This document shows positions 21,241-37,612 of a stretch of DNA of 64,000 nt, in pieces. The position numbers were made by a program, and so were the translations under genes. The stretch covers positions 16,339,001-16,403,000 of the forward strand of contig NC_064842.1 in assembly GCF_024166365.1 (NCBI RefSeq). Reading direction: 5' to 3'. Within the stretch, counting starts at the first letter, position 1. Each line of letters opens with the position of its first letter. The DNA is from Elephas maximus indicus. Lineage: Eukaryota; Chordata; Mammalia; Proboscidea; Elephantidae. The notes beneath the pieces are model-generated. The model searched no databases and was not told where the DNA came from. It saw only the letters and a program-made list of their open reading frames with translations.

Positions 21241-23443
21241 CAGGAAGGTACAGAGCATTTGCAGTCTGTTTGACAGGCACTGTGCGTGGGGGTTCTGTAA
21301 CAATTCACTCTTCTCCAAGTCCCGTGAGAAAGAAGGGTACGGAAGGAAAGGAGAGACGCTCTGGGAGAGTCTTCTCCTCCAGAAAAAAAGGCACCAACAG
21401 GGAACAAACGCCCTGCTTCTTCCCAACTAGAACAAGGGTCATAGACACGCTGGATTAACCAGATCCAGAGAAACTCAAGGCTAATTACATCGAAAGAAGG
21501 AAACAGTCCATCTTGGTGGGCTGGGCTGCTTCTGGCGCTTTCTGCCAAGTGGGAGAGGAAAGAGAAAGCAAAGCTTTAAAGAAAAAACAAAATTCAACCT
21601 TTTAGTCTTAGTGTTTTGTGCAATTAAAAAACCAACGAAATAAATATAACTTAAAAACTTCTTACATGACACTAAAGGCACGTCTGGGAAAAACAGTTGA
21701 GGAAACCTTCCACAAATGCTAAGCAGTGCAGACGCGTTAGTACTCGATGCCCTGTGAGTCCCCAGGGCCAGCGAGGACAGGGCAGGAAGGCCTGGCACCC
21801 ACAGTGTGTCCCACTCCCTGGCCCCACTCCTAACCCAGCCCCCCTACATCTGCCCGGACCAGGGCTGGGCAGGTGTGGTCTTTTAGACTACCAGGCAGAG
21901 GTTCTGGCAAGTTCCATTCCAGGATCCACCTATCCCCCTGAGACAAGGGGGGAAGGACCTGGATGTCAGAGCAAGGGGGTAGGGTGGAATGGGTTGAGAG
22001 AAAGTAAGTGTGGAACAGAATTTGCATGGTAAATATATTTTTAAAAATCTAAATAATAACCCTAAAAAGATATTGTTTTATACCACTTTCACATACATAA
22101 AGCAAAGTATTGCCAGTAAGAGGCTCGTGGGTCTCCTTGAATAAACTAATATTTGCATACAGCACATTGTTCGCAAACACCTGGTGCCTGCTTAAAGTGC
22201 TTGGAAAATTTGTTCTCTTAAGTAGGTTAAGCTGGTTCCCTGTACATTTTGTTCATATCGTTCACTTGCTTTAGCAAACTTTTTTCATAGATACAAGGAA
22301 GGTAGCCTTTGGCTGGCCTCTAGCTATAGAATCTATGTCTGAATGAATGATGTCCCTTCCCAGCGGGTCGGTTGCAGGTGGCGGAAGCACAGAGCCCCAG
22401 GGTCCCTTCTAACCCGTAAGGGACTGTAGCTCAGAGACCCAGAGCTGGCCTTAAAGCCCTGGTGCCCCATTCATCCCTCCTTCCTTGCCCACCACATGCC
22501 GTCACAAGGTCTCCCGTGCTCAGCCGACTAGGGTGTGACCTTTAGCAAGTCGGCCCACGCAAAAGCTCAGCACTGTTTTGAACAAGAACCAGGAAGTTTA
22601 AAAGCGGTTTCCTTTTTTGAAAGCTGTACTTGTACGTCTCATGTGTCCCACCCTCTGCCCCCTCCATTGTCACCCAGCATGAAAGGGGAAACATAAGTGT
22701 CACGTGGGCAAGTCAACAGTTCCCTCCGTGATCCTGGGGTGACAGAGTGGGCTGTGGGCCACACCCGTTGGTGCATATTTTCTCCGCTGTGTTCCTGAGG
22801 CAGGTCCTTACTGAGATACTGGCCCTGGGCCCCTCTGGCCTGGCCTAGCCTGAGCGTCCCCACTGCCTGCACCCTGGACCACTGACAGCAAGAGACTGGG
22901 TCTGGGGACTCAGCTCCAAGTAGAATAGAGTCAGGAGTTCTTTTCTTTAAAAGTCATGTAAATTTTACATCCTTCTCAATAATGTAAACTTAACGTGCTT
23001 CACAATTAAAATATGGTTTAAAACTAGTTTCCCACAATACTTTAAGCAAAACAGACCCTCAGGAAGAGATGTCTGGAGTAGCTCCTTGCTCGCATCACAT
23101 ACCCTGGGAGGCACCCACACAATGTTCAGGGAACATGGGTCTGAGCCCTTCAGGCTGCAAGACTTATTTTCAGGGGAAAAAGGATGATGCCAGTGAGCCA
23201 GAATCCTCCTTCCTCACTGCCCCGCTGGCAGAAGGCTTCCCTGGTGACTGTTGGGGACTCTGGACCTCAGGAAAGGGCCCCAGAGAGCAAGAAGGGAGGA
23301 GTGACTAACACTGCAGGGGGCAGGGGGGTGGTGCAGAGAAGAGTGTCCTCCACCGGGGGCCAGGATGCCAGACACTCCATGGGTCTGTCTGCCTTCCTCC
23401 CCATGCTATCTGTGCCTGCCCCCCAGCCCCCCTAGATCTTGCC

Positions 23444-23457
23444 GCAGCAGGGGGCGG
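23444..23457 (+). promoter_or_regulatory. CTCF-like motif
   Basis: 'gcagcagggggcgg' fits the CTCF core pattern CCASYAGRKGGCRS at all but the first base. It lies in the ITPKB 3' UTR. Confidence 0.4.
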
Positions 23458-23889
23458 CTGCCATCGTACTGGAAGCTCAGGTTTGCAGAGTGACCCTCTG
23501 AATTCACGGGCAACTACTGCAGATGGAAAAACACTGTCCCTGTTTGCCACCTTCTGGGAAGGCCTTGGTCAGAGGACAGCCAGGCTGACTTACAGCCTCC
23601 TGGGTCGGGCCCCAAACTGGGGGGGTTTCAGCTCTGAATGGGTGGGGTCCCTGTTTTTGCAGCTCTAGGTGGCAAGGTGTCTCTGGGAGTCCCTGAGCTG
23701 CTGAGCAGACAGTACTCTCCCCTTGCCAATGTGAAGCTCCCCCAGTGGTTTTGTGTCCCTATTACCAGAAAGCCTGGCTTCCCCGCAGGCACCAGCAGCC
23801 CGCCCACACACGGGGGCCCTTACAGCCCTTGCCTAGCGAGCTCTGGGTGGAAGGCTGCCCCAGGAACGGGACTGCGGTAACGTCGCTGG

Positions 23890-23904
23890 CCACCAGGGGG
23901 CAGC
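23890..23904 (+). promoter_or_regulatory. CTCF motif, perfect core
   Basis: 'ccaccagggggcagc' matches the CTCF core at every position, 447 bp from the previous match and in the same orientation. Occupancy cannot be seen from sequence. Confidence 0.55.
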
Positions 23905-24291
23905 AGGCCCCCACAGTTCAGCGGGCTATGCGCGTCAGCGGGCTAGCCTGCTTATTCCAGGGCCACCCAGAGGCCGGGAGGCTCAAGTGTCAGGTGTTCC
24001 CGGTGCAGCCTCCCTCCAGCTTTCACCCTAACCAACTTCCCCTACAGGAAGCCGAGCCCGAGGCCTGGGCATTTCTGTCTAGTAGGCGATTCTATTTACA
24101 ATAAGCAGTGAAAGCCCCACGTCCAAGCCCTTACGTTAGAACACCACTAAGGAATCGCATCCCTTCTCCTATTTCTACCAAGTGTCCTGTAGTGCAGTTC
24201 GGGAGGGTCAGTTCTGGGCTGGAGCCCAGGAGGAAGTGAAGGAGAAATACGACAGAAGGAAAGAGAAGGGGTGAGGACCAGGAGAGCTGTT

Positions 24292-26713
<2,422 letters not shown>

Positions 26714-27794
26714 TTATTTAGTGGGGAGGGGAGGGTAGATTTTAAGCCATTTAGCTCATTAGAGCCACTGGGTATAAAAAGTAGGAAGGACCTTGGACCC
26801 CGATAATTTACCCTGACCTCCTCATCTATGACACCAGAACCGGAGGCCCAGAAAAGGATGCCCAACCCCTTGTTTTCCGCACCTCACACTGCCTGGGGAG
26901 CAGGGAGCGGAAGGGGCATTTCCACACAGCCCTGCCGCCCTCTAGGGGCTCCAGCATGATGGCTGAGTTTGTTCTGGAATGCCAACAGTTTAGAGTCACC
27001 ACCCTAAGAGGCTGGTTGCCATGGTGTCTTCCTGAGTACAAACCTCACAGTCCCTGAGTTTGAAGAATAAGCTGGAGAGCCACAAATATCTCCACCAGCA
27101 GCCTCTCCACTCCCACTGGGCTACGCAAGCCCTGGATACCATCCCTCCCCAGGGGCCAGCTCTGTGGGACTGACCAGCCTCGGGCCATGGGGCCGCTGGG
27201 GAAGCCCGTCCGCACACAGGCACGCAGGGTTCCTAAAGCCCATCTGAATAATGGTGACGCAACTCGTCAGGGCCGGCCGGGCAGCTCCTGAGTGCCGGGC
27301 ACCAGGAATAGCCCGCCTGGCCCCGGCATGGCAAGCAGGTGTGTTCTGTGGCAGACACTGCTGAGTGGGAACCAGAGAGGGCTCAGACTCTGAGGAGTGG
27401 GGTGAAGAAGCCCCTGCAGGCCCCATGCATGACTGGCACCCCAAGACCAGCCAAGGGCTGAAGGAGAAGCATCCTTGGGAGTACTCAGAGCTGGAGAGGG
27501 AGGGGGAGGGAGAATCCAGTGTCTACCAGTTCTGAGTCTCCTTGAAGAAAAGGCTATCCGGGCCCACCTCTCCCCACCCTGTAGCCCCTCGAGCCTGCTC
27601 AAGAGAAGGCTCTTCTCACACAGGTCTGGGGGCTCCAGAGCCCACGTCCCAGGGCGTGCTTAGGTCTCTGACCATTACAGGGTGCCCGGTCCACCAGGGG
27701 TGGTTGTATAACACACACAGAGTCAGATTATCTAACAAGCCAGGTACGCACAAGTTTACGTGTGCTTGCTGGTTAATCTGCCCTGGAACAACAC

Positions 27795-28230
27795 TGTTAT
27801 GATCGAATTGTGTCCCCCAAAAGATAGGTTAAAGTCCTAACCCCTGTACCAGTGAGCGTAACCTTGTTTGAGGAAATAAGAGTTTTTCGTTACAGATGTT
27901 ATCAGTTAATGAGATCATACTAGACCAGGGTGGGTTCTAACTCTAACCCTTTCTGAGTGGCACTTAATAAAAGAGAAAGGCAGACACAGAAACGGTCACA
28001 CGCGGGAGAAAAAACCATGTGAGGACCCATCCACAAGCCAAGGAATGTCAAGGATGGCTGGCAGCCACCAGAAACCAGGAGAGGCACAGAACAGATCCAC
28101 GAGGCATCGACATGGCCAAGGCCCCGATCTGGACTTCCAGCCTTCAGACCTGTGAGATAATAAATTTCTGTTCTTTAAAGCCACCCCCTTTGTGGTATTT
28201 TGTTATGGCCACCCAAAGAGACTAAGGCAC
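27795..28230 (+). mobile_element. MLT1-type MaLR solo LTR
   Basis: Starts 'tgttatgatcgaattgtgtc' and ends 'agactaaggca'. Inside are 'gtcctaacccctgtacc', 'ctggacttccagccttcaga' and an 'aataaatttctgttctttaa' poly(A) region, all in MLT1 LTR order. Confidence 0.85.
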
Positions 28231-28435
28231 TGGCTAAGCTGGGAAAACAAGTGTTCTAATCTAGTGGTCAGGAGCCAGCCTCTGCCCCAGCCTGCCTGCT
28301 GCTGCAGCAGCAAAAACAAACTCAGCCACCTTGTCAAGAACATGTACTGCCCACAGCTCTACGCTCAGAGACAGCCGGTCAGTCGTTGCCGGGGAGGGCG
28401 GTGTGACACGGCGGGCAGACCTCCCTCCCCTAGTC

Positions 28436-28620
28436 TCACAGCCCAGGGCTGGCCAACCCGGAAGGCAGCTGGAGTCCCAGCTCCACCGCTTCCTGGTTGT
28501 GTGTCTCTGACCTCAGTCTCCTCGTCTGTAAAATGGGAACAAGAATGTCCACCCACACCAGAGGGATCCTTTGAGGATTCAATGAGTGCCACCACAATTC
28601 CTGGCAGGCCGAAGATGCTG
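28436..28620 (+). repeat. MIR SINE
   Basis: 'agtcccagctccaccgcttc', 'gtctcctcgtctgtaaaatg' and 'tttgaggattcaatgagtg' follow MIR order. Confidence 0.8.
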
Positions 28621-28919
28621 AAGACACACAGCAATTACCATTCTCTGAAGGGAATGGAAAGTGTCTTGAGCTGTGAGGTTGATGCTCAAGGGAAAGAGTC
28701 AGTGAGGGTTTGCAGAGTTTCCCTGTTCTCCCAGTGGGCGGAGCTGACAATCCCATCACCTTCCCCTCACCTTCCAAGCACAAGTTTGGGGCCAGGGTCT
28801 TCTGTGTAGGCACGCGCTGCAGCTGCCATGTGGGAAGACTCCTGAGGGAAGGCCTGGTCTGGTTATCCCTTCCTGACTAGTCCTTCTCAGGGGAGCCGCC
28901 CCCGCTCCCCCCCACTCAC

Positions 28920-29021
28920 CAGGATTTTCTGGTTTCCTTTAGTGAATTCTCTGAAGGCCTCCTTGACCTGCTCCCTCGTCTTCGTCTTCTTGAAATCCCG
29001 GTTCACGGAACCGTCTTCCTT
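28920..29021 (-). CDS. ITPKB: ITPKB coding exon (exon 6)
   Basis: 102 bp, 34 codons, phase 0 on both sides. It begins [19 protein letters not shown] and ends FTKGNQKIL. The acceptor ends CATCTCAG and the donor is GTGAGT. This segment forms part of the alpha-helical inositol-binding insert unique to IP3 3-kinases, which gives specificity for Ins(1,4,5)P3. The basic run (KKTKTR) is retained. Confidence 0.96.
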
Positions 29022-29619
29022 CTGAGATGGAGAACAACCCCCCGTTCAGAAGCAGGGTCAGGAGAGGAACCTCTGGCAACAGTCACCCAACAAATGGCCC
29101 AGACCACTGGCCACAGAGCACTGAGGCTGGGTCCTGGCCCCCCAGGCACTCGAGTGGGTGGTACAGGCAGCCAGGTGCCTCATACAAGAGAAAGGGCAGG
29201 GGCCTCATGCAGCCAGGTGAACACGGCCTGGGGACGAAAGGGTTAATTTGGACAGCCCAAAGTTGGGGATGTCTTCTCCCTCAGAGGGTGGAAATGTCAT
29301 CCCAGACAGAGGGGATAGCACTGGGAAAGGCCTGGATTCAGTCAGAAGCATCTGGGTCAAAGCAAGTGGAATGGAAGAGTGGAATGCAGAGGCCCAGCCC
29401 GGCAAGCACCAGGTCTAAGGGAGACAGGAGCCCCTGGGCTTCACCACTGCAGGGCCTGGCCCTGGAACTAGATGCCAGCTTCCGGCGGCCAGGGCTGTGC
29501 CATAGCCCGAGGTCAAGGGCGGCCTTCCTCGGCTCTCTCCCTCACCAGGGATAGGAGAGACCTGTTCTCCATCCCAAGTCCAGCTCTACTTCCTGTGTAA
29601 TTTAAGATCTTTTATCCTA

Positions 29620-29836
29620 AAAAAAATAAAAATAATACAGTTTCCACTGAGTCGACTTCTGACTCATAGTGACCTTATGTGTGTCAGAGTAGAACTGTGC
29701 TCCATGTGATTTTCAATGGCTGAGTTTTAGAAGATTACCAAGCCTTTCTTCCAAGGCACCTTTGGGTGGACTCAAACCTCCAACCGTTCGGTTAGCAGCT
29801 GACAGCATTGGCCATCTGCACCACCCAGGGACCCCT
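29620..29836 (-). repeat. AfroSINE, long subfamily
   Basis: A-rich tail, 'gactcatagtgaccttatg', then head end 'caccacccagggacccc'. Confidence 0.9.
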
Positions 29837-30032
29837 CTTTTATCCTAGCTCCCTAAAAGCTGAGATGTAACACTGTCCCTACCAGCTCTGCCCCTGGCCC
29901 GTGCAGCACAAGAGACCTTCCCATCCCAGGCACTGTCTCTGCTCCGGGCTATTAAGGGATAGCCCGTGGGGCTTAGCTCATCAATGAGGAAATCTGGTTT
30001 TTACAGACAAGGGATGAGAAAGGATAGCAATG

Positions 30033-30254
30033 CCAAAAAAAAAAAAAAAAAAAAAGTTGCCATTGAGTCAGCTCCGGCTCATGGTGACTCCCTGTGTGTC
30101 CAAGTAGAACTGTGCTCCACAGGGTTTCCAATGGCTGATTTTTTCAGAAACAGACAGCTAGGCCTTTCTTCTGAAGCACCGTGGGGTGAATTCGAACTGC
30201 CAACCTTTTGGTTAATAGCAGACTGCTTAACCGTATGTGCCACCCAGGGACTCT
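30033..30254 (-). repeat. AfroSINE, long subfamily
   Basis: A21 tail, 'gttgccattgagtcagctcc', ending 'gccacccagggactc'. Confidence 0.9.
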
Positions 30255-30285
30255 AGGAGCCCTAAAATTTGGGTCCCTCCACCAT

Positions 30286-30436
30286 AAACAAAAAAAACAC
30301 CCGTTGCTGTTGAGTCAGTTCTGACTCAGTGACCCCACAGGATGGAGCAGAACTGCCCCATTGGGTTTCCAAGGTGCAGCTGGTGGATTTGAACTGCCGA
30401 CCTCTTGATTAGCAGCTGAATGCTTAACTACTGAGA
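30286..30436 (-). repeat. AfroSINE, short subfamily
   Basis: 'cacccgttgctgttgagtca' to 'gcttaactactgag'; the last head bases are lost. Confidence 0.88.
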
Positions 30437-31897
<1,461 letters not shown>

Positions 31898-32796
31898 TCA
31901 CTGACTGGTGGATGAAGGCTCAGAGCAGGGTGCCTGGCTGAGGTTCACTGTCAGGACAGCCACAGAGCTGCAGCCCTGAAGCCAAGGCTTGCTCAGCCAG
32001 GTGGTGACGTGCTCGACTTGGCTGGCACCTGGACTGCAGCCACTCCATTCCAAGACCACCTGGAGGCCTGGCAAAACCTAAGGGGCCAACAGAATAAGGA
32101 GGGCTCATGGCTTGCCCTGCCCCATCCCCCTGCCCTGGCTGGGTCCATTAAGCGAGCAACCACCTGAGCTGTGGGAGCACTCACTGTTGTGTCCCCTGCA
32201 CCCTACCTGTCTCCCCACTCCTCTGTAGCCTGGAGGGCCAAGCCTGCCCTTGAACGTCTCTACTCTCTCCAGAGAGGGGAAACCTTCTTTTTGTGTGTGA
32301 GTTACAGTGATTTATCAAGGAAGATGGGTAGAGAAAACACACTTATACGTTGTTTATTGCCCAGTCAGTGCACGTGAAGATTCCTCACAAGGTCCAAGCA
32401 CCATTTCTTAACCCCAGGAACCATCTCTTCCTGTACTTCACTGTCCACGTGCTGTGCCTGGTTAATCTGGTATCTCCCACCACAGGAAAATGGTAGCAAT
32501 ATTATCGTTTATCACAAAAACATAGCTCTGCAGGACCTGGTTATATTGAATAGTATGAGTCTTGTCCCTGCAGGTCCCGAAGAGCATGTCTGTAATGCTG
32601 CTTACACCGTGGTTCATGACGCTCCATCTTCTGTCTCTCAGAGGTCCGTACTATGCTTTCTTCACAATGACCGCTAATGCAAGTCGTCCCCAGGTATGCA
32701 GGAAAGTGCGACCCGGTATTCCTTTTCTGGTCACACCGAATTCACCATTTGGAAGCTTACAGTGCAAACAGAACACGTCTTCCAGCATGTCTTCTC

Positions 32797-32990
32797 TTGG
32801 GCTCTTTTTTAAAAATATTTTATTGTGTTTTAGGTGAAAGTTTACAGAACGAATTAGTTTCTCCTTCAACAAATTGTACACAAAGTGTTCCACGGCATTG
32901 GCTGCAATCCCCACACTGTATCCCCACTCTCCCCATTTCCACCCTGGGTTCCCCGTTTCCTTTAAAGACGGGAAATCTTGAGAACAAAAG
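32797..32990 (-). repeat. Dispersed LINE-like repeat (probable L1 3' UTR)
   Basis: 'attttattgtgttttaggtg' followed by 'agtttacagaacgaattagt' and 'tccccactctccccatttcc' looks like a lineage-specific antisense LINE tail. Family not certain. Confidence 0.45.
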
Positions 32991-33945
32991 TTAGGCCGGA
33001 AGGTGGCCTTGTAGAGGCCATGATGATGGATGAAGAAGCCCAGGCTGGGAAAGAAAAGCCTCCAGGCATCTTACCCTCTGTTCTGCTTTGCTCATTCTCC
33101 CTTACCAGCTCCAGGCCTAGAGCTCGCTGACATTCCTGATACCGGAGCGTCCAGGTCAAAAGCCAGAGAAAACGTGCCCAACTAACCTGCCACCCTGCCC
33201 TGCCCATCACACAAGTAAGCTGGGCCTGGGGCTGGCCTGGCAGGAACCACACCTGGGGTGGGAGTGTCAGGAGCGGGGACCATGCGGGACATGAGCAGCC
33301 AGAGGCCGAGCCCCCGGCCCACTGCAGACCCAGCCTGGACTGCTCTGATGGACCCCGCCCCCAGCACCCCCATCCCAGGCCACACCAGGCTTCCTGAGGG
33401 GCTGCCTCCCTGACCACCATCCCTGAAACGGGAGGTGCAGTCACCCTGCAGCACCAGGTGTGGACCCCTCCACGTCACCAAGAGCCCCTTCCCCCTCTTC
33501 CCTGCACCCATTTAAACCCAGTCCTCCCCCACAAACGGGTGCGGAGACGCCCATGACACGTCGTGAAACAGCACTGAGCAGTGTGGGCTGCAGGAGAGGG
33601 AAGCGTGGGAGGGTGCCGCCCACAAAGGCTGCTGACAGCAGCACCACCCTCCTCCCTTGTCCTGCCCCCACCCCCACCCTGGGCCAGCCTTGCACCCCGC
33701 ATACGCCCCCTCCCCACCATCCCTTGCCCCTGCCTTGCTCCACCACTCCCTACCACACCTTTTCCAAGCTGCTGGTGTGGGACCCACAATAGACTGAGCA
33801 AAACTCCATGAGGTCTTAAAAAAGATAACCACTGTACCAACTGATATTTGCACTGAAAGAAACAGGAAGAAAAAAAAAAATTGGGGGTGTGAACTTAGGT
33901 CAGGTCCTTTAGAATCTTCCAGGAGGTGATGAAGATGGCAAGGGG

Positions 33946-34092
33946 GAGGTGCACACATACACACACAGTGACACATGTAACATACACATGTGCACACACA
34001 GATGCCACATACATGCGTGCACACACATAGATGTATACACACACCCTAGACTAGCGTGTGTGTGTGTGTGGTGTGTGTGTGTGTGTGTAGCC
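33946..34092. repeat. CA-rich tract followed by TG-rich tract
   Basis: About 90 bp of CA-rich sequence (33951-34045) is followed by a (TG)n run (34053-34088). The arms are complementary, so a hairpin is possible in the transcript. Confidence 0.85.
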
Positions 34093-34610
34093 ACAGTCAG
34101 CGATGAGAGCTGCAAGGCAGAGGGTGTGAGGCAGGATGCTGCTGCATCGGGTTGTGTGCATGGCTTGCTGTGTGAGCCTGGCGTGTGTGTCTGGTGTGGA
34201 AGGTGGCAGGTGAAGGGGCATCTGGGTGGTGGTGGGAAGAGGCTGGCTGTCCCAAATGCTGCTGAGTGAGCTCTGGGGCCTGCAGGGTGCGTGGGTGGCT
34301 ACACTTCTGCAAAGAGTTCCCTAGTGACTCCCTGAACAGGAAGCAGGCCTTGATGTCAAATCCCTTTTCATATTGGGGTGTCTTCAAAAAGAGCTCCCCA
34401 GCTCTGATCTGGGCAGGGCTGCGCACTCCTGGGAGAGGAGCGGGGCTTGGGGAGAGATGCCCACAGGGTCGCCAGCTGAATGGTGGGGCCTGGAGGTCCC
34501 TCGGGAGGTGAGGCACAGTTTCCACAGGCTGCCCTGCCACCGAGGGAAGGTCAGGCCTACCATCATACACAGAGCAGAGGCCTGCTCATCCAGTCACGGA
34601 TAAGCTCGGT

Positions 34611-34746
34611 TAAAAAAACAAAAAAACCCATTGCCATCTAGTCAATTCCTATTTAAAGCAACCCCACAGGGTTTCCAAGAAGCGGCTGGTGGATTCAAAC
34701 TGCCAACCTTCTGGTCAGGTGCCAAGCTTGTAACTACTGTGCCAGA
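34611..34746 (-). repeat. AfroSINE, partial
   Basis: 'acccattgccatctagtcaa', then the 'agggtttccaag' body and 'gtaactactgtgcc' end; a middle portion is deleted. Confidence 0.85.
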
Positions 34747-35417
34747 AGAGGTAATTTGACTAATGAATGAAGCATCCTTCTCAGTAGAGCTGCGAGCCCA
34801 TGGTGGACTCCAGCAGGTGAGAGACAAGAGCCACCAACAGCTTGACAAAGGGCACAGAAGTGCTGGAGCACAGCCCTAGTTTCAGCCACTGGCCAGTTGT
34901 CAAGAAGGCACTCCCTGACTCTTGGTGATGGATCAAACCCAGACTCATGGGGGTGAAAGCTAAGGAAACTCCCTAGAGCACAGCCAGGTCCTCCACTTGG
35001 AAACACATCCATGTCGAACGGGGGTCACACAGCCCCTGGTTTAGGACACTGTGGGTGCCCACATCCCCCTTCCCTCCACTCCCATGGCTTTGGCTTGGTT
35101 AGCTGATCTGCCCTTTCACCACTTCTGTGTGACAGGTCTCTACCCCCCAGTCCCCTGGGCTGATGTTTCTCAAAGCCCTGGGCTCCAGCTCCAGCCTCCA
35201 CTCTCTGGCCAGGACAGGGCCACACTGTGGGGTTGACCAGGAGAAGCATCACATGGAACACCGGTCTCAGGAGAGGCTCTGAGGCCAAGGGGTTCTGAAT
35301 CCATCCATTTGGGAAAATGCCACAATCTGGAACCCAAACATAACTGATCACAAACACCTGATAAGGTGCCGCTGGAGCGGGTCACACAGAACAAAGGCTG
35401 GCCTTTGCAGTCAGGCA

Positions 35418-35619
35418 AAAAAACCTGTTGCTGTGAGTGGTTTCTGACTCATAGCAACCCTGTAGGACACAGTATAACTGCCCCATAGGGTTTCCAAGGC
35501 TGTAATCTTTACAGAAACAGACTGCCACATCTTTCTCCCGTGGAGTGGCTGGTGGGTTTGAACTGCCGACCTCTCGGTTAACAGCTGAGCACTTTAACCA
35601 CTGTGCTATCAGGGTTCCT
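35418..35619 (-). repeat. AfroSINE with 14-bp target-site duplication
   Basis: Minus-strand copy. The direct repeat 'tttgcagtcaggca' lies at 35404-35417 and 35620-35633. Confidence 0.95.
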
Positions 35620-35707
35620 TTTGCAGTCAGGCAGGTCAGTGCACATCTGGTATGATGGTTAATTTTATGAGTCAGCTGGGCTGGGCTATGGTTCCTAGTG
35701 GTTCAAC

Positions 35708-35879
35708 CAAGGAGCTCTGGTGGTATAGTGGTTAACTCAGCTGCTAACCAAAAAAAGGTCGGCAGTTTGAATTCACTAGCCACTCCTTGGAAACCCTATG
35801 GGGCAGTTCTACTCTGTCCTATAAGGTCACTATGAGTCGTAATCGACCCCACGGAAATGAGATTGGTTTTGGTTTTTTG
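35708..35879 (+). repeat. AfroSINE
   Basis: Sense copy: 'ggagctctggtggtatagtg' head, 'cggcagtttgaattcacta' and T-rich tail. It is in inverted orientation 88 bp from the previous SINE. Confidence 0.92.
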
Positions 35880-36148
35880 TTCAAACACTAGCCTAGTTGC
35901 TGTTCTATAATGTAACATAAATGTAATGCAATTATGTAATCTAATGTAATGTACTCAATCAGTTTCACTCAGGTGTGTTTTGCCTCCAGAATGTAAGCAG
36001 GTATTTTGCAGAACTTTACTCTGCACCCTTACCGTCACCTGACCCACAGATCCTTGGACTCAAGTCTGCAGGAGTCTTTAGCCCGCCACCTGACCTATGG
36101 ATTTGGGACTTAGCCCCCCACAATCACGTGAGCCAATCCCTTGAAGTC

Positions 36149-36186
36149 TCTCTCTCTCTCTCTCACACACATGCACACACATATCT
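36149..36186. repeat. (TC)n(CA)n microsatellite
   Basis: A run of TC dinucleotides passing into CA dinucleotides. Confidence 0.85.
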
Positions 36187-36214
36187 ATCTCACTGGTTCT
36201 GTTTCTCTAGAAAG

Positions 36215-36345
36215 CCCTGACTCAGGCATCTGGACTGTGCTGCTGATCTCAGTGTGGCCCCAAATGAGTCACTTCACCTGCTGCTCAAACGGGAAGACGA
36301 CCTATCTCCACAGTGTCAGTGAGGATGAAATGTGACAATACAGGG
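36215..36345 (+). repeat. MIR SINE fragment
   Basis: 'gagtcacttcacctgctgc' and 'gtcagtgaggatgaaatg' are MIR-like. Confidence 0.5.
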
Positions 36346-37612
36346 GAGCACTGAGCTCAGTGCCTGGGGCAGTCTAGGATTCCGGAGGCAGGAGGGCTGG
36401 GGGGTTGGGGTGGGCTGCTTCTGTGGAAATCTTCTCTTCCCTCCTTGTGTTCTCCTCTCTCACCCTGCAGCCCCTTTCCCTGGTCCCTGCCCAAGATGGG
36501 GCTGGCGGGTCTCAGCCTCACTGGTCACTCTAGGTGCCCCCCGGAGAGCCTTGAGGTGCAGTGGGAGACCACCAGTGAGGGAGGGACCAGGGGCCACCCC
36601 TGATGGGTAGACTCCTGCCCAGGGCAGCATCCTGCAGGCCCCAGGAGTAGGCCAGTGCCCGGGAGCATGGCCCAGGGCACAGTGCAGCAGGCCATCCCTG
36701 GGGCCACCCAACTTTCAGGAAATTACTGGCTGCCATTTCCTTCACACCGGGCTGCACTTTCTTGGTCACACTCTGAGCGAACACCAACGGGAAGATTTTC
36801 CATCTGTGCTGCAATGTGAACTTCCTCCCTTGCAGGCAGGCTGAGTCCTGCTGGGGTTTGGGCTGGAAGGAAGGGCTGGGCCTCCCCCTGAGCGCCAGGG
36901 GAGGGTCTTCCAGGGACACAAACAAGACTCTGGGGAAGAGCCATGGTCAAGTGGCTGCTGGTTGCGGCGGTGGGGGGTGGATGCTTGGGGTCTGTACTTC
37001 TCCATGCCCTCTCCGCCTACCCCTGGCCTGGGGGCAACGCCAAGGGACTACCAACAGGCTGGCCTGCCAGGTCAGCTGTCAGGACAGAAATCTCAGGAGA
37101 AGCAAGGAGGGAAGGAAAGCTGGTTAGGCCATGGCCCACGTCTCTCCTCGCTGTCTGTCTGCCTGTCTCTCTTTCACACAATCTTCTCTCTCAATCTCTT
37201 CTTCTAAGAAATAAAATTAGCTGGATGATCCACATGGCGGGCAGGAGGAGCTGAGGTCTGGGCTGGCTCTCAGGGTGAGCACCAACACTGGACACCACGT
37301 GGGCCACAGCACTCGGAGGGGCTTCACCCAGCCCTCCTTACACTATGAGAGAAGGGGGAAGGAGCCCTGTGTGGCTCTTGGGACCAAAAGGTAGAAGTTT
37401 GAAAAGGGGATGAGCAAAACCCGAGGCCCCGAGCTCAGGGGGACAGGGTCTTAGGTCCTCGCTGTCCCCTCCAACGCAGCTCCTCCGTTCTGCGCTCTGC
37501 CCACTCTTAACTTTCTCCTCTTCTCTCCCAGGTCCTGTCCCACTTAACCTCTCCTGGCATCCGTCAGGGGAACCTGAGTCCGGCCATCAGGAACCTGGGG
37601 TGGGAACCCATT

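Larger units (their letters stand above)
21217..24291 (-). other. ITPKB: ITPKB 3' UTR (predicted)
   Basis: This stretch follows the ITPKB stop codon and runs without any recognised SINE or LINE to the poly(A) signal. Repeats resume immediately beyond it, a contrast that supports an exonic UTR of about 3.1 kb. The distal half is AU-rich, with ATTTA pentamers in the sense strand (complement of taaat at 22030-22034, 22050-22054 and near 21642), which can act as mRNA-stability elements. The cleavage site is an estimate. Confidence 0.75.

Noticed and set aside
28192..28809. Plus-strand 205-codon frame in ITPKB intron 6
   Set aside because: Runs through the end of an MLT1 LTR and a MIR, so it is chance coding across repeats on the antisense strand.
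33512..34042. Minus-strand 176-codon Cys/His-rich frame
   Set aside because: The N-terminal part is the CA/TG repeat; no known protein.
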